A stretch of 64,000 nt of DNA from Siphlonurus alternatus. Taxonomy: Eukaryota > Arthropoda > Insecta > Ephemeroptera > Siphlonuridae. How positions within the stretch are numbered: the stretch's first letter is position 1; each line of letters begins with the position of its first letter. A program made the translations under genes and the position numbers. The stretch covers positions 43,532,249 through 43,596,248 of the forward strand of contig OX463779.1 in NCBI GenBank assembly GCA_949825025.1, given 5' to 3'. The notes beneath the pieces are model-generated. The model saw nothing but the letters and a program-made list of their open reading frames with translations, was not told the DNA's origin and ran no database searches. This document shows positions 25,001 to 57,791 of the stretch, piece after piece.

Positions 25001-26495
25001 AAGCAGCATATTCTGACGCACGCCTCTGCAAGGGCGGGGCGAGGCAAGGCGAAGGTCGCGGCCACTCAAGTCAAGGTCGAGGCCCCCGCGGTGCCCCCCG
25101 CCAGCCCAGTGTCCTGTCCGAACTGCTCTGTGGTGAGTGGAAGTAGCACCGTCATGAGTCTGTCTCAGCTGAGTGTGTTCTCCAACACCCCTGAGAATGC
25201 ATTTTATTAACCGGTTCCATGAGTATAAAGCTGCTATTACACGATAATATTTTATATGCAATTTTTCCTTGCAAGAAAATTTCATTTCCATACAAACAAC
25301 AAATGAAGTTGAAGTTTTCTTGTGAGAAAACATTGTATGAATTAATCAGAAAAATTATATATTATATTGTTTAATAACAGCTTTTTATTATCAAGTTTTT
25401 TCTTCTCTTTCTTTGAAATTCACTTTGAGGTGAATATTTTTCAATTTATGTATGAGCAAGTATTGTAAACAATAAAAATAAGCAATTGCAATATGTATAT
25501 ATAAACAATTTGAAATGAATATTGTATAGAATTGTCTAGAAATTTTTGGTTTGAAAACTGAATTGTGAGTGAACCCAAACTTAATTAAAATGTTTTCCTC
25601 TTCAAAATAAACAAATAAGTACTCTTGCTAATGGCATAAATTGCTGTATTGAGTTATGTATTATTAAAAGTAAGTGAAACCAAAAGTTTCAGGATGGACT
25701 TTGTTTTACTGCATATTTGGACCTCAAATTGTATATCATATCATTTTTTTTTTTTTTTTTTTTTTTATTTAGTCACTTTTAAAATTGTGCTGCAAAATGT
25801 AGTGGTATCATAATCGTGCAAATATTTAACACACAAGCATAGGGAAAGACGTTACATGACTGTGATATAAAATAGTTTTGTAGCAATTGTAAGGGTTTTA
25901 GAAAGTTTAAAAAATAATAACAATAATAAAACTAAAAATTAAACAATACTGTTCGTAAAATGAGGTTCTTTATAAATTCTTTATCCATATAAGCAATACA
26001 AAATATTGATGCCCCCTCTCCATGCATCAAGTTCTCATGGTTGGTGCTCAAATGTTACAGAAGTTACGTCGTAAGCAGCAACAAGTATGTCACAAATGCC
26101 ACTCGCCAGTCCAGTGGAGCATCAAGACCGCAGAGACGGAGGCGGCACAGCGGACCACCAACCCTCGCAGAGTCCGTCGGAGAGGTAAGAAGCCCTCGGC
26201 CACGGTCCAGTCTGATAAAGACACGGTGGACGGAATGTCTACCATCGAGATCATCGTGGTACCGATGTCCGAGACCGACCACGACATGAGTCATCACCAG
26301 CAGATCCAGCTGAACTACGAGCAAGCCACCCCTCTTCCCCCGGAACAACTCCTGCAGAACTGCTACCCTGAACAGTCCCCCTCTCACCAAGTCCTTTTTG
26401 ACATTGACCCGAGCAAAATGTCAACCGACTTTCCAACCATGCTAGTAGTTCAAGACGGAAGGACGTACGCCACATCACCAGGACTGACTGATTAG
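16489..26495 (+). CDS. ZNF341: ZNF341-like C2H2 zinc-finger transcription factor (13 coding exons)
   Basis: Thirteen exons join in phase to 746 codons plus stop: 16489-16519, 17004-17084, 17145-17252, 17310-17500, 19810-20049, 20502-20657, 21319-21462, 21800-21913, 22422-22630, 23013-23118, 23618-23903, 24993-25132 and 26061-26495. The assignment rests on the order and sequence of fingers shared with vertebrate ZNF341. These are the N-terminal MA-A-FE-L-G motif, a lone finger after DEEDVF, a pair with NVKKHM and HKVW after it, the DSSY finger, [23 protein letters not shown] and FNRQDKLK. Eleven C2H2 fingers fall near residues 49-69, 220-240, 248-268, 331-351, 359-381, 389-409, 429-451, 455-475, 484-504, 512-532 and 540-565. 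Human ZNF341 is a nuclear DNA-binding activator of STAT3 and STAT1; a role in this organism is inference. The last two vertebrate fingers are not seen. Confidence 0.92.
17004..17084 (+). CDS. ZNF341: ZNF341-like exon 2
   Basis: The acceptor is TGTATTCCAG and the donor is A|GTAAGA. It encodes an acidic linker ([18 protein letters not shown]) with no domain. Confidence 0.85.
17145..17252 (+). CDS. ZNF341: ZNF341-like exon 3, finger 1
   Basis: Encodes [18 protein letters not shown] and HKRQH: a C2H2 finger (Cx2C-x12-Hx3H) standing alone near the N terminus as in vertebrate ZNF341 (DEDVFLCGKCKKQFNSLP). The donor is G|GTAAGT. Confidence 0.93.
17310..17500 (+). CDS. ZNF341: ZNF341-like exon 4, linker
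   Basis: It enters in phase 1 after TTCTTGCAG and ends in phase 0 at TCGCAG|GTGAAA. The linker is low-complexity, Ser/Glu/Leu-rich and predicted unstructured, with no finger. An internal CAG|GTGGCA is a weaker alternative donor. Confidence 0.82.
17547..17914. mobile_element. Foldback MITE in intron 4, TTAA-ended
   Basis: Two arms of about 165 bp (17547-17714 and 17747-17914) are near-perfect reverse complements. They run from ATATTAAAGGAGGGGAACC inward through GCGCGCC, CCCCAATTTTC and TGACGTCA, with a loop of about 30 bp. The tips read TTAA-AGGAGGGG and CCCCTCCT-TTAA. This is compatible with a TTAA target-site duplication. There is no coding capacity. Confidence 0.9.
18900..19385 (-). pseudogene. 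Non-LTR retrotransposon ORF2 3' fragment
   Basis: On the minus strand, an open frame from about 19375 to 18925 encodes the tail of a reverse transcriptase. It includes [15 protein letters not shown], the typical segment after the thumb, then MQKRLLKTM, a LFTPRS block, LPRLWNELP and a terminal FEIKKWLLS. The catalytic RT motifs are missing because the copy is 5'-truncated. It lies in intron 4 of the ZNF341-like gene, antisense to it. It belongs to the same broad Jockey/CR1-like group as the 61.6-63.2 kb element but is a different copy. Confidence 0.8.
19810..20049 (+). CDS. ZNF341: ZNF341-like exon 5, linker
   Basis: The acceptor is GTTCCATCAG and the donor is AAG|GTGAGA; 80 codons in phase 0. 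It is acidic in the first half ([10 protein letters not shown]) and Pro/Gln-rich in the second ([13 protein letters not shown]). This is the counterpart of the long Pro-rich linker of vertebrate ZNF341, but much shorter. Confidence 0.88.
20281..20430. mobile_element. Small foldback element in intron 5
   Basis: CAGTAGTGAAAGGTAA... at the left and GTTACAGCTCACTACTG at the right, with an inner CAGGTAAATAAG/CTTATTTACCTG pair, make an imperfect hairpin of about 150 bp ending 70 bp before exon 6. Confidence 0.65.
20502..20657 (+). CDS. ZNF341: ZNF341-like exon 6, fingers 2 and 3
   Basis: Encodes two adjacent C2H2 fingers joined by the classical HTGEKPF linker. [17 protein letters not shown] and [17 protein letters not shown] are nearly identical to the vertebrate ZNF341 pair. 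The exon is flanked by TCGTTGCAG and AAG|GTAACC. Confidence 0.96.
21319..21462 (+). CDS. ZNF341: ZNF341-like exon 7, linker
   Basis: It starts VWPKG right after the HK of finger 3, matching the HKVWPPG junction in vertebrates, and continues as a Glu/Pro-rich linker. The donor is GAA|GTAAGC. Confidence 0.88.
21499..21680. mobile_element. Foldback element in intron 7
   Basis: GTCCCTCATCCAGAGTA and ATAAGCTATCTGCC at the left are mirrored by GGCAGATAGCTTAAT and ACTCTGGATGAGGGAC at the right, giving arms of about 40 bp, with a middle that carries no gene. It begins only 36 bp after exon 7. Confidence 0.85.
21800..21913 (+). CDS. ZNF341: ZNF341-like exon 8, finger 4
   Basis: [14 protein letters not shown] through LKTHMKDH gives one C2H2 finger; the vertebrate protein has VVLIDSSYLCQFC at this place. 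The donor is AAG|GTGAGT. Confidence 0.94.
22051..22089. repeat. Poly(T) tract
   Basis: About 40 consecutive T in intron 8. Comparable homopolymer tracts occur at 17942-17967, 25746-25767, 35041-35062, 47398-47421 (A) and 49261-49284 (A). Confidence 0.95.
22422..22630 (+). CDS. ZNF341: ZNF341-like exon 9, fingers 5 and 6
   Basis: Finger 5 has an unusual Cx4C spacing (CIQKHC) before [10 protein letters not shown], as the vertebrate protein does (CVVKSC). Finger 6 is [11 protein letters not shown] with HHYAH. It exits in phase 2 at AG|GTAGAT, with the split Arg completed by exon 10. Confidence 0.93.
23013..23118 (+). CDS. ZNF341: ZNF341-like exon 10, finger 7 and start of finger 8
   Basis: [20 protein letters not shown] is finger 7, with a longer His spacing (Hx5H). 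It is followed by FECNLCMK, the Cys half of finger 8, which is split by the intron at AAG|GTAAGT. Confidence 0.93.
23444..23525. repeat. Imperfect hairpin repeat related to 53030-53110
   Basis: AAGTTATCCAG... with TAGTGACATTGAATTAGGCTGG and ...CTGGATAACT mirror each other. GTTATCCAG, a CATTGAGTTAGACTGG-like block and a TAACC-like block recur near 53035-53110, so this is a dispersed small element. Confidence 0.55.
23618..23903 (+). CDS. ZNF341: ZNF341-like exon 11, fingers 8 to 11
   Basis: [15 protein letters not shown] completes finger 8. Two classical fingers follow (CEACGKAF...EHYLRMH and [17 protein letters not shown]), joined by a DEKPYQ linker. Then comes the Cx7C start of finger 11 (CPFRSTLNC). 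It exits in phase 1 at G|GTAATT. Confidence 0.95.
24156..24798. mobile_element. hAT-like non-autonomous element built of GGATGC palindromes
   Basis: The left end CAGGGACCGGATGC (24156) and right end GCATCCGATCCCTG (24798) form a terminal inverted repeat of the CAGGG type used by hAT transposons. Inside are two blocks (24165-24425 and 24568-24790) of tandem units of about 41-44 bp. Each unit contains the palindrome GCATCCGGATGC followed by a T-rich spacer and GTGCATCTGGGATGC. The 8-bp flanks (CTTTTTTT and CAAGTTTT) only loosely match, so a target duplication is uncertain. It is located in intron 11. Confidence 0.75.
24993..25132 (+). CDS. ZNF341: ZNF341-like exon 12, end of finger 11 and basic linker
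   Basis: [10 protein letters not shown] completes finger 11 (vertebrate DKLKAHILSH). A basic [11 protein letters not shown] stretch, an Ala/Pro/Val-rich stretch and CPNCSV follow, ending at GTG|GTGAGT. The CPNC is the first half of a possible further zinc site. Confidence 0.9.
25765..25910. repeat. Dispersed repeat shared with 41845-41960
   Basis: AAAATTGTGCTGCAAAATG, then ATCATAATCGTGCAAATATT, AACACACAAGCATAGGG and AAAGACGTTACATGACTG match 41845-41920 (AAAATTGTACTGCAAAACG and so on) in the same order. Boundaries were not found. It is located in intron 12. Confidence 0.7.
26061..26495 (+). CDS. ZNF341: ZNF341-like exon 13, C terminus
   Basis: The acceptor AAATGTTACAG is followed in phase 0 by [16 protein letters not shown], a basic RRVRRRGKK patch (possible nuclear localisation signal) and an acidic/hydrophobic tail. 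That tail includes [12 protein letters not shown] and is comparable in character to the activator-like VLSIVVGG tail of vertebrate ZNF341. Stop is TAG at 26493. Another in-frame AG at 26078 is a less likely acceptor. Confidence 0.85.
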   Translation, partial: KLRRKQQQVCHKCHSPVQWSIKTAETEAAQRTTNPRRVRRRGKKPSATVQSDKDTVDGMSTIEIIVVPMSETDHDMSHHQQIQLNYEQATPLPPEQLLQNCYPEQSPSHQVLFDIDPSKMSTDFPTMLVVQDGRTYATSPGLTD

Positions 26496-29240
26496 ATTAA
26501 GATTTGTGGAGATTATTATGTGTAGTAGTGGAGGCCAGTGGGGGGTTAGGGGATCACCCTTTTGATTTTCAAGGAAGGTGTCATAGCAGAAGGTTCAGTA
26601 GCCAGTTTAATAGACTCTCTTATAACAAGCTGGTTCCATTTAACTGGCCACTGAATCTTCTATGATAAATATTATTTTTCATAGAAAAAATTATTGTAGA
26701 AGATTCAGTAGCCAGTTTAATAGACTCCTTACAACGAGCTGGTTCAATTGAACTGATTACTGAACCTTCTAAGATTATTCTTTCCTTGGGAAAAAAAGAG
26801 GGGGTATCCTAAATCCAACCGAATGAGCGCCAAAGTAGGAATTAAGAACACTAATTATAAGTTTATCTTTAAAGTATACCTTTCAGATATCATTACTTCT
26901 ATGGTACAGTGTTGCTTCTATAGGCCAATTTTAGCTCGCTCTATGATTCCTTGTCAGTTACTTCTTGATTGGTTTAAAATAAGAAATCAATTTATTATAT
27001 TAAGAAAAACATACTTGAAAATGTAAAATTTTAAAAGAAACTCAATAGAAAATTGCTATTGGAATAAAACTTTTTTGCAAGCTAATTTTGACAGTGTAAG
27101 AAACAGGTTGTTATTCTCCTACAAACATTACTATTTTTTACTTTAAAATAAAAATAATCAAAATTTAAAAAAATATTAAGTAGAAATTGCATATTTTCTA
27201 CAGGAAAAAAAAAAAAAAAAAAAAAAAAAATGAGCTAACAAAACTTGTTTCCGACCTTATTATTTAAGAAGTGCATGACGCAACATAAGTTTCATATAGT
27301 TGCCACAAAATGGCAGCACTGTACCTTAGAAAGTTATGTCCGTTGGTGTACATATTTTGCATGTATTAAATGAGTGACCTGAAATTTGTATCATAATTAA
27401 ATATGTGCAATTATTATCTGTATGTATGCATGTATGTTGTTATGTTAACTAATTATTTTATATCAATTTTTAAATTTAAGCTATTCATATGATTGATTAT
27501 TTTAAAACAAATGTTATAAATTAAGTGTAACTCTTATATTATTATGTTACTTGTTTGGTTTTAAAGTAAAAGCTTCCATTTATGCTGTTACTGTTTTTCA
27601 AGTTTTTTGTATCTCTGTTTTGCTGTTGTAAGTTAGAAATTTTCAAGTCAAAAATGCAATCTTAATTATTATTATTTTTTTTTTACTGATATAAAACTAC
27701 ATTGCTATGCACTGAAATGAGAATTTTCACCAAAATAAACTTCGACATACATATTACTAAAAAAAACAAAAGAAAATGATCAAATTGTTCTCCTACCTAC
27801 TAAGTTTCACGTTTACTTAATGTTTTACTGTACTTTTATCAAAACAATGAGTGGAGTTTGACTATTTCATGCAGTTAAAAAAAAAAAAAAAAAAATGACT
27901 CGTTGATGTCAATTAAATTATCAAATTCTTTATATCAATAAAAATACTGGTAAAAAGCTATACGTGATACTTAATGTAAGAGAAAAAAAATATCTACAAC
28001 TTTTGTCTAACATTTTATGCTCATTTAAAATTTAAAAAAAAAATGCTAGTGACGACAGTGCTGTGCATTTTTGACTTTCCCGGCACGACTACATGTAGAA
28101 ATATACTGTATTAATATTAACATTGACTTTTCACACGCCATTGGAAGTTTACTATCGGTACTTGCTATCTACCTGTTCTAGGTTGCACACTTCATTTCAA
28201 AGTGAAAATGATGCCAAACTTCACAAAGTTGAATATCTTGCCGCTATAAACTTGTCATATTTTACTTGTGCATATCAAAACGGTATTAAAAAATACTTTA
28301 CTGAATCGGTGACAGTCTTGAAAAGGAGGAATACCAATGAATTTTAGATTTTTTTTTTTTTTTTTTAAATTTAATAACACGTTCAACACTTTTAGTAAGA
28401 ATTATTTCTCTACTTGCACTCTTAGCATGTTATTAACGCCTATCTCTTAAATGCAAGCAAAATTTGTCACAAATCTAGTTTTGTGCATCCGATTATGTTT
28501 ACTTAAGACAAGAAATCAGTGAATTGCTACGCATATTTGGAATATTTAAATCCTTTATGCAAAAAACGCGATAATAATAAGAATGCAAGTACAAAATAAT
28601 TGTTTCAATCCAGGAAAGTTTAGAAAAGAAATTTTAGAGATATAATGCATCTAATTTTATTGGTCGTCCTCTTTTAAATTAAGAGCTGAAATCAAACTGG
28701 GGCAACACCAAATATTTAAATATAATTAAACCATATCGATGTGGTAGCGCCTAAATATTGGCAGTAAAATTGATATATTTTGGTTAAATATCCAATCTCC
28801 AGTAATTATCCTATGGAGATTAGATAGTTGGCTAAGATCTTTCAAGTTAATTTCAGATATTTAGATGGTATTACGACAATATAAAGAATCTGCCAATCAA
28901 GTTAAGACCTTATCCATATAGGTTACCGATTCACTTAAGATCTTTTTATGCTTAAATATATTATATGCAGTAAAATTGTAATGTGATATCATTTTAATCT
29001 ATTCCATTTTTGTAATTCATTGCAAGAAAGTGTAAATCAATTTTTTGTAGATTTAATTATAATAATATGACTAATGTAGTGAACAGGAAATTAGTTTGAA
29101 GATTTCCTTTTTTCTTACAGCAGCAACAAAAATCACATTGTTTTAATTATTTTTGTTAAAGAAAGAAAAAAAAAAAAAACATTTTGTGCCTTTTGTAAAA
29201 TGTTGTGCAATTTTTTCAATAAACTCTTATATTAAATTTT
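26496..29240 (+). other. Probable long 3' UTR of the ZNF341-like gene
   Basis: AT-rich, non-coding DNA with no repeats after the hairpin pair at 26571-26790. A convincing cleavage region is TTTTTCAATAAACTC at about 29211-29225, followed by a GT-rich stretch (ATGTTTGTTG). Earlier AATAAA hexamers (for example near 27064 and 27735) could serve as alternative sites. The end is inferred. Confidence 0.5.
26571..26790. repeat. Two hairpin units of the TTCAGTAGCCAGT family
   Basis: Each unit of about 90-100 bp reads GAAGGTTCAGTAGCCAGTTT, a short TAGACTC loop region, GAGCTGGTTC-like sequence, then AACTGGCCACTGAATCTTCT. It folds back over about 35 bp. Two units stand in tandem, directly after the ZNF341-like stop codon. 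The same unit occurs three times at 63385-63680. Confidence 0.85.
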
Positions 29241-30570
29241 ATGTTTGTTGATATTTCAATTCACGTTACAACATGTTGAGGTTAAACAAAGCCACATCCT
29301 TCATCCAGGAGGGAAAATGTGGTCTTGATTTATTCCAGATAACTAATTGCCTGCTATATAGGACAAATAAAGGACATATATTTTGTCACACGAACTATTT
29401 CACTAACAATTAATTTTGTACATTATTAAAGTATTATTTTTACTAGAATAAGAAGATAATTTAAATTCCTTGATAATAATGGTACGAATAATGGTACGAA
29501 ATTTATACGAACTGTATAAAATTTATTCATAATTATTTTGTTGCTTTTTGATATTGTACAACAATATTAATAGGTTAGAAATTATATTATCACACAGGCC
29601 ATTTGATAATATATCAACTATATATTATAATGCGTCAATAAAACCACAAAATATACTATCAAATAATGGCGATTATATTCGATGAATAAAAGGTGTCACA
29701 AAATTAAGTGTATAATATAGCTCAAATTTTTCGCTCCGATCGGTTCAAGTCAGAATTTATACGTAACTATAAGCGAAAAATTTGGACTCTGAATGAACGT
29801 GAATTGATCGAGGTTTCTATTAAAATTTTCATATTACCAGCAAACGTAAAAGTATAGTGCCAATATCCATATAATTTTAAACTTTTGCAAACAGTTCTCA
29901 GTATTTAGGAAGTTAACAATATGTGATCGAAAAATTGCTCCGTGTGTACACGCTCCTATATTATTTACTATAATCTTCATTATTCATTATACGTGCTCCG
30001 AATCATTTCTTGGTGGATGATAATTCTATATATGATATACGCGCGGCGAACGTCATGGTGAATGCTCATGCATGCAACATTTATAAAAAATATAATATTA
30101 TAAAAGCAATAATTTTATTTATTTTCTTCACACTAAATACCAGTTAATTAGTATTATTATTTTTAAATAAATGTACATTAATTGTTCTATATACTATATA
30201 TATAATACATTAATTAAATATTAATTATGATACACATGCATAATATTCATTATTTTGTAGCATAAAAAATAATAATTATGAAAGCAGATATCATATACAT
30301 TATACAAAAATTATATATTCTTCGATTAAAAAAAACTAATAGTTGTATTAGTTATTATATAACACACATGAATTATTAATATTAATAAATTTTTCTTGTT
30401 AATATATAATTATTTGGGGGGAAGGAGCCGGGTCTGTCTCCATAAAAGGCTAATGTTAAAAGAAATTGGAGTGGGGGAAATCATGCCCATATATTGCCCA
30501 TGTTAAATCCAAAATTTCGGGGGCTTCTCAGTCATCCCCCCCCCCCCACTTCTATGTTCCTTGACTTTAA
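29240..30570. other. Intergenic AT-rich interval
   Basis: No exon, RNA gene or clear mobile element recognised except the GAAATTTC-type dispersed repeat near 30440-30545. Mostly A/T with TATA-like stretches. Confidence 0.5.
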
Positions 30571-30601
30571 TTTTAATTAATAAGGTACAGTCGTCGCCTC
30601 G

Positions 30602-30688
30602 GAAAATTTCCATTTGCAGTCTTGTTCAAGTGGGAAATTTTCCAAAAAATTTCCATTTGCAGTCTTGTTCAAGTGGGAAATTTTCCAA
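30602..30688 (+). repeat. 43-bp tandem duplication before the peptidase start
   Basis: Two nearly identical 43-bp copies, each with AAAATTTCCATTTGCAGTC and CAAGTGGGAAATTTTCCA. The ends of each copy, GGAAAATTTCC and GGAAATTTTCC, make the unit a weak palindrome. They lie about 140-220 bp upstream of the start codon, in the probable 5' UTR or promoter. Confidence 0.9.
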
Positions 30689-30826
30689 GGCGATGAGTGC
30701 AGTACATGCAAACACATGATGTTAATTACTTTTAAGTCTGGTTGCGACTCGCGGTGGTTCAAAGCCCGCGACAACTTCCTCTGGCGACAGTTGTCTGGTT
30801 TCCTGGGCTTGTGATCAGACGTCGAG

Positions 30827-55954
<25,128 letters not shown>

Positions 55955-57357
55955 GTAGCGGCCTTTCCTGCGCTAAGGGCTGAAACTTGAACACGCCCTG
56001 ACGATCCAAGTGGGGATTTTTGAGGGTGACAAATCTCTGCATCGCTCATTTCATTAGAAACTTCAAGTCAGCTGTTTTTGTGGTGTTATCACCGTCCAAT
56101 CTTGTCCTATGCATAAAAAAAAACATTCGCAAATGTAGTTTTGGCATTAGAACAACGTAAATTTTGAGAGTAAAAATGATTATTTGCTGATTCAAAATTA
56201 GAAGAATAATAAATGGGTATAGGGGCTGGAGACATTTTCAAATTAATAGTTCAGTCTTTTATTCAATCTATAAATGTAAATTAGTACAATGAAAAAAAAA
56301 ATGTCACATTTTTACTAAGTATATTAATATATAAATTGTTTAATTAATAAAAGACGTATTTTGTTTATACTACTTGTCTTATTTAATTATTATTTTATAT
56401 TTTATTACCTGTCGTTCTTTTATAGTTTTATACTGTTTCTCTTCTTATTTACAATCCAATAAAGTTACTCATCAGCAATAAAATTTTTAAAAAGCAAATT
56501 TTGTTAGGTCTATCATAAAATCTATATTCCATATTATATAAAATCATATTGTAAAAAAATCATGCTGCTTGCTTAAACATTTACAATAAAAAAAAATATT
56601 AATTGCTAATCTCTCTGTTTGCTTGTCATATACAACAAATTGTTGGGAGCATACCGGTGTGTGCGTATATTATATATATGAGCGACATGCGACATTAATT
56701 ATGTCAATCGCCCAAATTTCCATATTTTTAAAATTTTCCCCCTGAAGGTATGCAACTTGTTCAGCACCAAAATCGAGCGGGTTGCATAACTTTCAGTCAT
56801 TTTCTTGTCGTTTCAAAAAGTAAACTCAATAATAATTATCGCAATATTAATTCAATAATAACGCTCAAAGATAGTGAATAACACTAAAATCAAATAAAAA
56901 ATTATTGTCAACGACTTTCAACGAGAGTTTAGTTGTTAATTAATCGCAACGTTCGCGCGCCGCCCGCCGGCCCGCTCCATCGTCGCTGCTCGGGTCGACT
57001 CGGGTACTCTCGTTTTATTGACCACGTGACCCGAGCTCGGCGCCGCACTCCACCACGCCCCGCGAGTCTCCGCGACTCCACGACCTTATCAAAAACCTAG
57101 TATCTTGCCGGTCACGAGATGGCATTGCTAAACGTTGTACGCTTTTTAATTAGAAAAACGTTAATTAAAAATCGAAAATATAATTAAAATTCATAAACTT
57201 GTTTTGAATATATGTAAAAATATTAGAATGAATTTTTGAAATGAATAATAATTAGCTAAAAAGCAAATTTATTTTGTTATCTTTCATTAAATTCGTCCAT
57301 TTCACAGAGTGGATTTATTTTGAAAGCTTAAGTAGTTGGGCGAGAAATTGGAAATTT
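55955..57357. other. AT-rich interval with CpG-rich patch before U2
   Basis: Most of this is A/T-rich with no exon seen. 56945-57085 is sharply GC- and CpG-rich (GCGCGCCGCCCGCCGGCCCG and CACGTGACCCGAGCTCGG), the kind of sequence expected at a promoter, but no gene start was recognised next to it. The U2 snRNA starts 270 bp downstream. Confidence 0.55.
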
Positions 57358-57546
57358 ATCGCTTCTCGGCCTTTTGGCTAAGATCAAAGTGTAGTATCTG
57401 TTCTTATCAGCTTAATATCTGATACGTCCCGCATTGCGGGACCAGAATATTAAACTGATTTTTGGAAACCGCTGGAGTGCTAGGAGCTTGCTCCACCTCC
57501 GGCACGGGTTGTCTTCGCATTGCAGTACAGCAGAGCACGGCCCAAC
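57358..57546 (+). ncRNA. U2: U2 spliceosomal snRNA gene
   Basis: 189 nt beginning ATCGCTTCTCGGCCTTTTGG. Contains the branch-site-pairing GTAGTA, stem IIa sequence CAGCTTAATATCTGATAC, a fully paired stem IIb (GTCCCGC-ATT-GCGGGAC), the Sm site GATTTTTGG, loop III GAGCTTGCTCC, the loop IV core ATTGCAGTAC and the end CGGCCCAAC. GATCAAAG and CAGCTTAA are the arthropod forms as I know them. Stem IIb differs in sequence from Drosophila but keeps pairing, which argues for a working gene. Stem IV has one mismatch (TTCGC against GCAGA). No snRNA promoter element could be assigned confidently. Confidence 0.93.
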
Positions 57547-57791
57547 AATACAATCAAACAAAGTCCTTCAATCCCCATAATAGTGAGAAGACAACATGTC
57601 ATCTTCGTATACGTATACTTGCTTCATGAGAAGCGACGATCGAAGACGTGTGCAATGTTGTTGCAGTACTGTGTTTCGTTTGATAACAACTCAGACAACT
57701 CTTAATTTATTGTTTTCTTTGACTTGGAATGCATGCATGTATTCATTTTTTTTTTTTTTTGTATAATCGAAGATAAAATCTAAATTTATAA

